This document shows positions 54,825 through 64,000 of a stretch of DNA of 64,000 nt, in pieces. This stretch comes from Gracilaria gracilis (taxonomy: Eukaryota > Rhodophyta > Florideophyceae > Gracilariales > Gracilariaceae), in the NCBI GenBank assembly GCA_030374805.1, contig JARGSG010000017.1:620001-684000 (forward strand). The letters run 5' to 3'. A program made the translations under genes and the position numbers. The first letter of the stretch is position 1, and each line of letters opens with the position of its first letter. The notes beneath the pieces were generated by a model, which ran no database searches, was not told the DNA's origin, and saw nothing but the letters and a program-made list of their open reading frames with translations.

Positions 54825-56720
54825 TTACTGTTCTACAGTCTTCTGTTCCAGTAACTTTTCAAGCATGCCCTCAAGCTTTCCAATTCTTGAATTTAACAAT
54901 TGAATTATTTTATCTCGCTTAGTACTTCTGGTTTTCGTTCCGGTAGTCTTCGAATTAATTTTCGCTTTCTTTGATTGGCTTGCGGAAACTGTCCTGTCAT
55001 CAATCTCAATCACTTCAACAAAATTTATTTTCTGAGCCTTTGACTGAATTCGTTTCCATTCTGGTGTAGAAAGTATCTGGGAACCCTTCGAAGGACAGTT
55101 CTTGCGTAAATTTTGTGCATCGTTGTGGTCCAGTTCTAGTAGAAGTTTGAGGACATCAAGAATTTAGAGTCCTCGTCCCTTTCTGACGGCAAATTCTGGA
55201 AGGATTTTGATCTTATTATGATATGCTTCATTTGGGTTTGTGTCAAAGAAAATGGCTTGGTGCTTTTCGACCAAAGATATAGTGCAAAGATGGTTTTGGA
55301 ACCATAAAATATACGCGCACCTGTTCTGTTCCAACCAACCAGCAAGCGAATCTCACTTAGGACCCATTCCTCTCATAAAGTTCAGTACCTGCTTGCATTC
55401 TTCTTCGGATGTGACATTTCGAGTCCCAGCAGCCCAATCCAATAGTTCCCTCTGGTGCGTAATCTCGCATTTCTCTAGTACGCATCTCTTTGCGTGAACT
55501 TCACATCTAACAACCACAGATTTGACATAATCCAGAACTGAACCTGACATAAATGTGTCTTACAGACTTAGACCTAGACTATAAGCATATTTTCTTTCAA
55601 AATATGTTGCCATAGTGAGTCGTTTCTTGCCTCGTGCGGAAATTGGATCGCACAAGTCACGAGCCCGAAGCTGCTTGATGAATTCATCAAAAAGAAGAGA
55701 CCGAGAGGCTATGGTTTTCCTGGTTGTGAAATGATGTATGACCAACTATATACGACCGGTAGTTTCATCCTTGCAGATAATCAAAACCAATTCAAACTTG
55801 AGATGGTTCCCATCCTCGTCGTGAGCACGGATGATACCAAAGGTCCAACCACATCCATACTTAGGAGAAGCCACCGACCTGTCCAGTAAACTGGGTTCTC
55901 CTAATTTAGTAGACAATCCTTTTTGTCCTTTGGTAGGAAGAAAGTTATCGTTCATTCTGTTGTTCTGAACTGAAAGAATATATGAGTTTGGAGTTTGTCC
56001 GAAATTCATCTGCGATTTCAATTCATGAAAGATGGCTTCAAATGAGTTACTCGGAGTCAAATCGCGCTCCATTTTTAACCTTCCGCGTAGACTCTTTATA
56101 GTGAACGGTGATGGAGCAGTGCCGAATTTTCGCTCAACTTTTCGTAGTATTGCCGATTCTGATAGTACATGAATCTCGCTGAAGAGATCTGTGACATAGT
56201 CCTTCACCATTTTGAGTGAAGGTTTTCTAAGTGGCCAGGTGTGTTTGTGAGATCCAATTCCCACAACAATTGCCCACCACAAAATGTCAGATTTCTCATT
56301 CTCCTTGTGAAAGAAGTAGTGATACTCTACATCGTATTTCAATTGCTCAAGTTTCAGAGCCTTCTGCAGATGAATCGGACTTCTGCAATACCTTGGTCGT
56401 GAATTTAACGGATATGGTGGACATTTCCCACTGGTGCGCGGGCTGACGGGGAAAATTCCCCTCTGCGCCACAGCAACCATTCTATTCACGATATCTGTAT
56501 TTGCCCCTGATGATGAGGTGGAATCCTTACCAGAGAACACTTATTTGGATTTTTTACACCTTCTTTTCTGAATCGACAACAGCCAATAAAATCAGAAAGC
56601 TTTGAACAAGCAACTGAACCCTTATCACTTAGTTCAAACCTCTTCTTTCCTACACAGAGCTTCCAGTTTGGAATCCGGTGTGGCGGATCAGTTGCTCCTT
56701 GCAGCTATGTAAGTTGGTCT
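54825..56720 (-). pseudogene. Unidentified transposon-like protein (possibly MULE-related)
   Basis: From about 56720 a Cys-rich lead (LCVGKKRFELSDKG, CSKLSDFIGCCRF) precedes a frame open from 56540 to 55353 except for stops at 55746 and near 55557. It reads WTFGIIRAHDEDGNHLKFEL, TTRKTIASRSLLFDEFIKQL, CEITHQRELLDWAAGTRN, then in a shifted frame LAGWLEQNRCAYILWFQNHL and NEAYHNKIKI. The order of a zinc-binding lead, a central alpha/beta region and W/H-rich end recalls Mutator-like transposases, but catalytic residues cannot be placed. A basic coiled-coil fragment ends at 54825 (GKLEGMLEKLLEQ). Confidence 0.35.
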
Positions 56721-56729
56721 AAACTTGCA

Positions 56730-57640
56730 ACAAGACATAATGCTTGCAGAAGAGTGGAAACACATTTTCTGCAAAAAAGAAGACCTGTTTGGCAAGACTT
56801 TCTTCGCAATCAGCTCTGTCATTCACGAGACTAACAGAGTTTTCGAGGTCACTCTGTGTGCTACCCATTCAAGTCCGCCTAATTCATCGCCAGCATAGTT
56901 TTGGTTGTCAGCATGTGGTCTGAACTGCGGTAAGACATCATATCTATGGCTTCCAAAGAATTGCAGAACATCCTCACTCCTGAAAGAATGACTTGACCTA
57001 GATGTATCTGCGAAATAACTTGAGAGAATATCTGAACGATTACCCTCCTTGTTGGCTTCACTGCTTTCACGAACTACCGATCCTTTCCAAACACCATCGT
57101 GACCTTCTCGGCAGTGTTCGACGCTGGAGGCGCAACATTTAATACCAGAACAGGAAAAAGTCTTCCTTGTGAGTGGAATCTTGTTCCAAGCAGAAACACA
57201 GAGGAACTTTTGGTGACTTTCGTACGAAAAGAATACGGAGAACTTTGCAAGAACGATTCTTCTGTTAGACCAAACCCATCTAAATTTAGAAATGAGGCAG
57301 ATCCGTTTAGTGACGTCGGAAGGTAGAGAGGCGGTCTAGCAAAAACTTGGGATTCCATGGCTCGAATGTTACGAGAAATTCGAAAGTACCTGTCTTTCTA
57401 GTCGAACAGAATACCTGAATTATTATGGTGTTCAGGAGGGGACGAACAGGCGGTTGAGAGCAAACATGAGACGTCCATAGCGTCAATACCGTCGTGACTA
57501 TATGACATAGTACTCTGCTGTCAAACCAGACTCTTGGAAGAAACAAAGATACTCATGGGCTACTGAGATCATTAGGTGGCGCAGTTCGTGGCTCGATAAC
57601 CCAGAACGTCATTGATTCCAATCCCGAACTTCTGAGTATC
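56730..57640. other. Short ORF debris
   Basis: Overlapping short frames on both strands (for example 57358-57074 minus and 57099-57326 plus) have no recognisable motif. They may be the N-terminal continuation of the transposon-like protein to the left. Confidence 0.25.
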
Positions 57641-59090
57641 GTTACAAGCGGCTATTTAAAAGAGATTTCAAAAAGGAACCATTAGGAAACCATGATACTT
57701 GAAAAATTTCGAGAAAAAGATGCATCTCAAAAACTTGCAGCAGCTCTTAGCCATTATATTCCAAAAATATGGCCAGTACTGTGTCCTTGGTGGTAAGTAA
57801 CTCCAATATAATCGTAATTTGCAGATTCCTTTGGAAAAACTTTCGCCTAAAATATTAATAAGGTACTAGAATAAAATGTTTTAGAGTAGGGAGTAACAGT
57901 TTGGTGGATGAGTGATCTGAAAATGATATTTTTCTGTTCTGGTAGCACAATATATTTTTAAACCGCAGAACATAGCGGGTCAAAGTATGAAACATATTTA
58001 GTGTTTGAATATAAAATAGTAGTAAAATAATCGTACAAGTGTCAGTATAACATAAAGACTTGCGTCTTTACATTTCAAAATACTCAAAAAAACGATGCAT
58101 TTGAAACATTTGCAACAGATTTAAGCCGTTTACCAACAAACATAAGTCCAGGGCAGTGCTATTGGTGGTAGTGCGGTTTAATATAATGGTATGTTGCATA
58201 TTTTCACAGAAAAGCGTTCCCATTAACTTTTAAACATGTACCCAAATACTGTATTGCAGATTTCTAAAAAACTATTTCGCTATTCAATGATAAAATATGA
58301 TTGTTTTTCTTTATTGACGTTACAAGTTATTTTATACTGCAAAAAGCGTTTTAAAGTACGTCAATTCTTTTCGATTGAAAAATTTAAACTCAAACAATGG
58401 TAAAAAGAAAATTATAAATTAAACGAATGCGCTTTTTTACCTCAAAACTTTTGGAATCTAAATAGGTTTCTGTTCAAATTCTACTGTATTCCAAGTTTTC
58501 TTACCAATTTAATGAACGCGCCATCGTTTTGGTGTTAAAGAACCTCAAATGTTACAGTTAGTTACAAACGGCACAGATATTTCTATTTTGAAGTTCCAAA
58601 TAGTAGGTTTCTAACTGAATGGTTAGAAAATAGTAATTTTTTTGCTATTGACTAAACTCATATATCTGTACTGGAGAAAATAGAAAGTCTAAGAAATAAA
58701 ATTGTTTATTTTAATGGAATTGAAATGAAAAAATGGTTATCTTTTTTTAAAGCATATTTTTATCGAAAAAGTGTTGATGTACATGGCAAAGTTATTTTAC
58801 TTTATGTTTGTGAGAAATTATGTAGTTTACCAGTAAATAAATAAAAACACCTAAATTCTAGAGTGTATTATGGGATATAATTGTTTTATCAATTTAAAAG
58901 ATGTAAATACTGTTTTTTTGTTATATATAAAGTTACTGAATCGAAATTGTTTAAATTTCTTTTGCAAGTAAACTTAAACAATTTTTTTTGATCTTCGTCC
59001 TGCAGGGTTAATTCTTTTTAGGTACTCCGTTTTGTGACAATGATGCAGTTTGTTTAATCTAGGTGGTTCTTATGGTACCAAAGTATGTGA
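57641..59090. other. AT-rich, gene-free region
   Basis: Long A and T runs and no significant open frame. It contains near-duplicate phrases (AAAGATGCATCTCAAAAACTTG at about 57716 against AAACGATGCATTTGAAACATTTG at about 58090, each followed by CAACAG/CAGCAG and an agccnttt run). This suggests an old, diverged internal duplication of about 375 bp spacing. Confidence 0.4.
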
Positions 59091-59396
59091 TGCTAACATT
59101 CCAACATTAAGTGTGAACGAAACGACATTTTTGAGACGAGAATCACAAAACTATCCCTATCTTTGTAACGAAAGCTTCTCAATGCTATCCGAGACAATTG
59201 GTTGAAAGCAAAAACAGTGTGTTTGCTCTCTACTAGAAAAGAAAGCAAACGCAGACCTGAAGAACTCACAACAAACAAAGCTTTATCCTCATCAAACAAG
59301 GTCATTTTCAAGGGTATTCAAAAGTTTGAACAAAGCGACACCCAAATTACCCAATCACATTTTGACTACTAACATCCAGAATGCCTCCAAGTCAAC

Positions 59397-60701
59397 TCAT
59401 TCAGCAATTTCGTTCCCTCCCAGAACCGCGCCGCCATCACGACCTGCGATAACCGCCCTGCATGCCCGCAGCGCTCGGCGCTCTCGCCGAGTCTCGCAAA
59501 GGCGCTTGCGACGGATAGCTCTCTGCGGGCCCAAGGAGACAAGATGTCTGAGTTCCGCCGGCGTTTCTTCAACCACGCTTCTTTTCAAAGACACTTTTGC
59601 AGTCCCTTGTTGGTGCCCCGTTTGGGATGACTGAACTACAGGCGCTGCTGCTTTCTCTTCTCGACGAGGTTCACGTTCTTCCACTGCTTCAAGAACCACA
59701 TCAGCAGTTAAGTGCGCACCGCTGGCGCTGTTGATGCAAATAGTTCCAATTTCCTGAACCTTCGCGTAGTTGAGAAGCATTCGCGAACGGGCGCTGAAAT
59801 TCTCGACAAGTGCCCTCAACGTTATCTTGTCCTCTGACCTTAATGCTTTTTCCAATATAGGGTCTACAGAAGCACCTCGAGCATCCGGTACCCAGTCTTT
59901 CGTCCCGCGAAAGCCTCAAATAATGTTGCGTCTGGTTATGGATTCATCATAGGCATTCGTGATGCACACTGACACATCAAAAGCATCAAGAATTGTGTGC
60001 CCTCGCGCCGTCGTGTGCAACTCTCGCTGTATGTAAGACTTGAAGGGCGAAAATACGCCGAAATGAAGAGGTTGTAACAAATGAGAATTGTGTGCAGGAA
60101 GACTGATGACAAATATGCGGTTCTCTTTCAGGAGAAGAAGTGTCACGAATTGTATATGAGCTGCATAACCATCAAACACTAACATAAGATTCCTGTGTTT
60201 CTTGCGCAGCTCATCCGTTTCTTATACAAAGTTCTTTGCCCAATCAAAGAAAATTGCACTGTTAACTCCAGCTGGCTCTTTTTGGTATAAATAGCAAAGG
60301 GGGAGCTGTTCATGGATAGTTTCATACCTTCCGTTGACACGGCGAAATCTTGGCTGCTTCCCAGGGAAAACAACCATAGGTTTGTACTTCGCACCACTGG
60401 CATTATTCACCGGCATTATTGTGACATGGTCTAGGTTACCGCGTGTACGAACATCTGTTTGCACAAGTTTCCGGTTGGGAGGGCCAACCTTTTTGCGAAG
60501 TGAACGGCCTATCATTTTTAAGAAGGAAATACCAGATTCATCCACATTGAGGGCCTGCTCTGGTGATGTAATTTGAGTGCGTCTCATCATTGCTTTCATT
60601 CTAGCAATGTGTTCTACGACGTTGTTTTTGTTCACGGCTGTTATTCTTTTGTTCTCCACCATTTGAACAGATTTGATGGCAATAGAAGGCTGACATTTCA
60701 C
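59397..60701 (-). pseudogene. pogo/jerky-type DDE transposase, copy 2
   Basis: One frame from 60701 to 59397 with stops at 60222 (TAA) and 59916 (TGA). It contains ALNVDESGISFLKMIGRSLR (first Asp), VTIMPVNNASGAKYKPMVVF, YLYQKEPAGVNSAIFFDWAK, LMLVFDGYAAH (second Asp), VISLPAHNSHLLQPLHFGVF and AYDESITRRNI, the DDE_1 order. Near the end, ASGAHLTADVVLEAVEE matches GAHLTANTVLEALHQR of copy 1 at 39703-41275, so both belong to one family. The N-terminal helix-turn-helix half is absent or too decayed beyond 60720. It is better preserved than copy 1. Confidence 0.8.
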
Positions 60702-60719
60702 AAAGCCGGGAACCCAAAT

Positions 60720-62370
60720 TTAAGAAGTTCAAGGACTTGGACGAGAGCACTGCATGCACCTGGCTGGTGGTAAGAGTGTCACGAAGTGCTCAGCTAAAAA
60801 CGTAACGCCATGGAGAGTCAAACGTGTATTGTTTGCTGCAAACTTTTGTATAGCACGAGCCGGGGTAATTTCTCTTCCCTACCAAATTTCATGGGACGGC
60901 CGGGTTTGGTAGGAAAAATATGCACATGTTTAGGCCCATGTGGTTGCAAATTGGGAAATTTTTTTTCCACAAGTGGTAGTTTTGCTTCAGAGTGCTTTTT
61001 TTATGTTCTAACGTCTGAATTTGTCACGGAGAGACGCATAAGGCTCATGTTAGTAGTTCTAGAGGGCCAGTTGGAGCACAGTCACATCTCCGATTTTGTT
61101 TGGTAACGTAATAATTTAACGTATTGGTGAAGGAGGTCAAGGGTTTCGAGGTTTGTTAGTCGCCTTCAGCCTATCTGTGTCGCTTATATACTACAAACTG
61201 TGAGAGATACGGATCTCCAGGCCCCAACGCTTCTGTCTGCCGCTTCGAAAGCGCGCCAAGTTTGAATGAAGCGACGTTATCGGACTTACGAAGCAAGACC
61301 GTTTCGGTAGGGACTTCGTTTCGCGCCAAAAACATTGGTAATTCTAGATTTTCCAGTTCACACTTTCGAACAACTGGCCACAGTTAGGGGTACCTACGTT
61401 ACGTGGCACATGGAACCTAGCCAATGATTTGGTATGCAGTTAGAGAGGGATATTAAGAGATCTGTAAATAGCTGTTAGTAGATTGATATACACAAAAATT
61501 TGAAATTTTGGGTGCGACTCAACTTTTTGGGTCCCTATGTATATGGGTATAGGGTCTACCCGACATCCTATATCACAACAGTGCCACAATTTAGATGTTG
61601 GATGGCGGTAGCACTATATATATCGTGTTACCCAAAGGTAGCCCATATCGTTTTCGGGGGGTATCGAATTGTGGCTGTCTAACAAAGATGAGACGGGAAG
61701 TGTAGTTAGTACTCCTGCACACAAGGCAAATTGGGCTAATAGTTTAATGTTTGAACTGAAGCTGTGACGGAGGACGTCTTCAAAAATGAGGGGCCTACAA
61801 CTTGGACCGAAGTAACCAACTGGGCTCCAGGTGTCCCAGATATGCGCTGCTCGGCAGGATTTGCTTATCCTTGTGCTACGTGCACTCAGCGGGGATATGT
61901 ACCAATGGAGCAGTCGGAAGGCGTGTGTCCTGAGAGTGAGTTAAACTTCTGTCGATCTGCTCAACTGATTTGAGGTGCGGGAATCGTGCGTTCGCAGCAA
62001 CCCATGGGGGAATGCTCGATCATGGCCATGACAAGGAGATGGTATGGGGTATGGAGGTTGTGCAACTGGTCGAAGCATCGAATGGCGCATGGCAAATCGC
62101 CGCTTTGAGAGCGTAAGCGATGGCCTCATCGCGCACGACGGCAGCACGGGTATCGCTCACAGACTACGCGCAAGGCCACTATATCTACGCACCACCTGGA
62201 TACCCTCGTAGACATTGCGCAGACATTGAAAACGTGCGCTCTGTAGTGTCAGCGGTCTCCGTCGCGCACCTCCGCGCGAGTACGTGTCCACGCGCGAGCG
62301 CTCAATTGGTGCGAGCGAGTCTCAACGCGTGGTGATTGGGCGTGCGCTCGCTCGTCATGACGGCGCCCAT
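60720..62370. other. No supported gene; flank of the host genes
   Basis: Short frames with Cys-rich content (60810-61106, 61764-61973) show no recognisable domain. GC rises sharply after about 62100, marking the transition from transposon-rich DNA to host gene DNA. Nothing here can be called a gene with confidence. Confidence 0.35.
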
Positions 62371-62397
62371 CGGCGGCGGCGGCGGCGGCGGCGGCGG
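62371..62397. repeat. (CGG)9 microsatellite
   Basis: Nine CGG units about 155 bp upstream of the Tim17-like start codon. It is a GC-rich promoter-proximal or 5'-UTR repeat. Confidence 0.9.
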
Positions 62398-62551
62398 TGA
62401 TGAGCGCCGTAGGTCGTAGGTACAAGGCGGACAATCGCGGCGGCGTGACGTCTCCCATCGACGCGACGAAAAAAGCCTTTCCGATCGCCATCACATCGCG
62501 GCCAGCAATCGGCCATCTATCCGCGCGCGGAGCCTAAGCGGTGCGCACACG

Positions 62552-62917
62552 ATGTCGTCTGCGCGAGGCGGCGTCTCCGACACGACGTGCAGCGCGCACG
62601 CCGTGGACTCCGCGCTTCGCGGCGCGGCGCTGGGCACCATATGGGCGCTAGCAACGGCGTCTCGTCCGCGCTTGCTGCGCGCCGTCGCCACCAACGCTTT
62701 TGACTTTGCGGGTTTCCTTGCCATCTACTCCGGGTGCGCGTGTGCGCTTCGGCGGCCGGGGCGAGTCACACTTGCCGGCGCTCTGGCCGGCGCCACGGCC
62801 GGCAGCTTCGCGGCCGTGAGGACGCGTGCCTCGCCACGCACGTTTGTCGTACAGACCACGGCATGTGCGGCCATTGGCGCCGTTAGCAACGGCTTGACAC
62901 AGCTGTCGGAAGGCTGA
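62552..62917 (+). CDS. Small Tim17/Tim22/Tim23-like membrane protein
   Basis: 121 intact codons, MSSARGGVSD to TQLSEG. Hydrophobic, Ala/Gly-rich segments (ALRGAALGTIWALATA; FDFAGFLAIYSGCACALR; TLAGALAGATAGSFAA; VVQTTACAAIGAVSNGL) give about four membrane helices. GxxxG-like spacing and NAFDFAGFLAIYSG recall the Tim17 superfamily of mitochondrial and chloroplast inner-membrane proteins (import channel subunits and relatives). The length suits the short members. The ATG lies at the start of the open GC-rich frame; high GC and no stops argue for a live host gene. It converges on the vWA gene 213 bp downstream. A family member other than TIM subunits is possible. Confidence 0.55.
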   Translation: MSSARGGVSDTTCSAHAVDSALRGAALGTIWALATASRPRLLRAVATNAFDFAGFLAIYSGCACALRRPGRVTLAGALAGATAGSFAAVRTRASPRTFVVQTTACAAIGAVSNGLTQLSEG

Positions 62918-63130
62918 CAACAACACACGCTATGGACAACGACGTTTACTCACAAAGATCTACTACACACACGGGGATGGGGGAGCGGCTCTCACGCACT
63001 CACGCCGTGCGCCATCAAACATCGACGGCGCTTGTTGTTCGATGATACATAATTTAAACACACATATGCAACACGGGGACAAGGGGGAGGGTGAGCGCGC
63101 CGGCCGCACCCAAACACAACTCTCAACGCG

Positions 63131-64000
63131 TCACTTGGAGGATCCAAGGCGTCTGAGCGTGAAGTTCATGCCTCCCTCCGAGCCGGCCGCCACGCGACTG
63201 AGCCCGCTCTCATCCACGTCACGACCGACGCCCAGCGTGAACATCCTGGCGCCCACCTGGTCAAACGCCTTGCGCGCCTCCTTCTCACTCTCATGCAGCT
63301 CGTCGGCATGCGTCTGGCCGTCGGTGAGGAGCACGATGGCTCGGTCGCCCGCGCCAGCCTCCTCCGCCAACATCTCGCGCGCTCTACGGATGGGCGCGGC
63401 GATGTCGGTGCTGCCCATGAGCTGCTCCATGTTGTCGATGGCGGTGGAGAGCTTGGGCTTCTTGACGGCGGTGAGCGAGATCTCCACCTTGGGGTGCTGG
63501 TTGAACTGCACGACGGCGACGTTGGAGTTGGGGTGGGTCTGACGAAGACTGTGCACGAGGGTGCGAGCAAAACTCTTCATTGCGTCAAAGTCGTCATCTG
63601 TGACGCTGGAACTGGCGTCTATGAGCAGCACGATATTGATACAGTCGAGGTGCGAAGGGGAGGCTGACATGACGCTGATGGGCGAAGAGAAGGACAAGGG
63701 CGAAGGTTTATCGGCGGGCGGGGTGGCCGGCTCGGGCGGCGGGGTGACGGACCACGACGCGTTGGGCAGTGAAGGGGCGGTATGACGCTTGATGAGATCA
63801 AGAATGGCTAGCTTTTCGCTGTGGCACAGCGTAAGCCACGGGTTGTTCTTGGCATCACACACGGCCTTCTCCGAGTAGAGATGCTTCCATGTGCCGGCAT
63901 GACGCGCGGCAGACGGGAGCAGCACGGAGTTGGTGGTCAAGTGGCCCCAACGCGTCTCGGTGCAGCGGCGCCAGCAGACGGAGTCGTAGGCGATGAGGTG
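63131..64000 (-). CDS. F-box-like / von Willebrand factor A domain protein (5' end beyond window)
   Basis: An open minus-strand frame runs from the window edge to 63131. The C-terminal 160 residues form a vWA domain with a complete MIDAS metal site: LLIDASSSVTDDD (DxSxS), MGSTDIAAPI (Thr) and VLLTDGQTHADELHE (Asp). The family binds protein partners through the metal. Upstream residues (AYDSVCWRRCTETRWG, then GTWKHLYSEK and NPWL) look like the tail of an F-box domain, which would link targets to an SCF ubiquitin ligase. A Pro/Ser-rich linker separates the two. No stop or frameshift is present, so it is apparently functional. The start codon is outside; an internal TTG at 63940 is not a credible start. 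Confidence 0.75.
   Translation of the reverse strand, partial: HLIAYDSVCWRRCTETRWGHLTTNSVLLPSAARHAGTWKHLYSEKAVCDAKNNPWLTLCHSEKLAILDLIKRHTAPSLPNASWSVTPPPEPATPPADKPSPLSFSSPISVMSASPSHLDCINIVLLIDASSSVTDDDFDAMKSFARTLVHSLRQTHPNSNVAVVQFNQHPKVEISLTAVKKPKLSTAIDNMEQLMGSTDIAAPIRRAREMLAEEAGAGDRAIVLLTDGQTHADELHESEKEARKAFDQVGARMFTLGVGRDVDESGLSRVAAGSEGGMNFTLRRLGSSK

Overview
This window is eukaryotic nuclear DNA dominated by dead and dying transposable elements, with a small GC-rich host gene pair at the far right end (about 62.5-64.0 kb). The mix suggests a multicellular red alga (Florideophyceae, Chondrus- or Gracilaria-like): a GalEa-like Ty1/copia element, PIF/Harbinger, pogo and CACTA/Plavaka-like DNA transposons, and short host genes with no visible introns. 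The taxonomic call is inference, not proven by a marker gene. There is no operon logic, CRISPR array, rRNA or recognisable tRNA.

Layout. 0.2-4.4 kb: a Harbinger-type transposase and its NAM-like partner gene, both broken, with two solo LTRs of one family (each with its own perfect 5-bp target duplication) and a 368-bp foldback MITE. 5.1-5.6 kb: a small coiled-coil ORF. 7.0-13.5 kb: a complete but frameshifted GalEa-like copia retrotransposon on the minus strand with 227-229-bp LTRs. 13.5-15 kb: GC-rich remnants of a probable secreted-protein gene. 15.1-16.2 kb: a second Harbinger transposase pseudogene.

16.404-31.507 kb: a 15.1-kb DNA transposon (element A) bounded by terminal inverted repeats starting CGTCGGTG and a 2-bp target duplication (CT/CT). 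It carries a zinc-finger Plavaka/CACTA-like transposase remnant, a long minus-strand gene, a block of near-perfect 75-bp palindromes plus a 121-bp tandem repeat, a 1,248-codon gene ending in a putative 2-oxoglutarate/Fe(II) dioxygenase-fold domain with an acidic tail, a conserved minus-strand gene of about 277 codons, and a coiled-coil gene. A second copy (element B, 42.744-51.116 kb, TA/TA duplication) is an 8.4-kb internally deleted derivative that lost the dioxygenase-like gene but kept its acidic tail, the palindromes and the two right-hand genes. The MITE at 3.98-4.35 kb has the same kind of termini and a GT/GT duplication. A is therefore a multi-gene transposon, B a deletion derivative and the MITE a possible non-autonomous relative. 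This is the most interesting system in the window.

31.7-34.9 kb: two host-derived pseudogenes (a secreted cyclase/kynurenine-formamidase-family protein and eIF2A). 35.3-38.5 kb: an unidentified minus-strand TE-like gene series. 39.7-41.3 and 59.4-60.7 kb: two pogo/jerky-type DDE transposase pseudogenes of one family. 42.2-52.4 kb: a CCGCC-rich degenerate minisatellite into which element B inserted. 52.9-56.7 kb: two unidentified minus-strand ORF blocks. 57.6-59.1 kb: AT-rich DNA without genes. 62.5-64.0 kb: two apparently intact host genes facing each other, a Tim17-like small membrane protein and an F-box-like/von Willebrand A protein that runs off the window.
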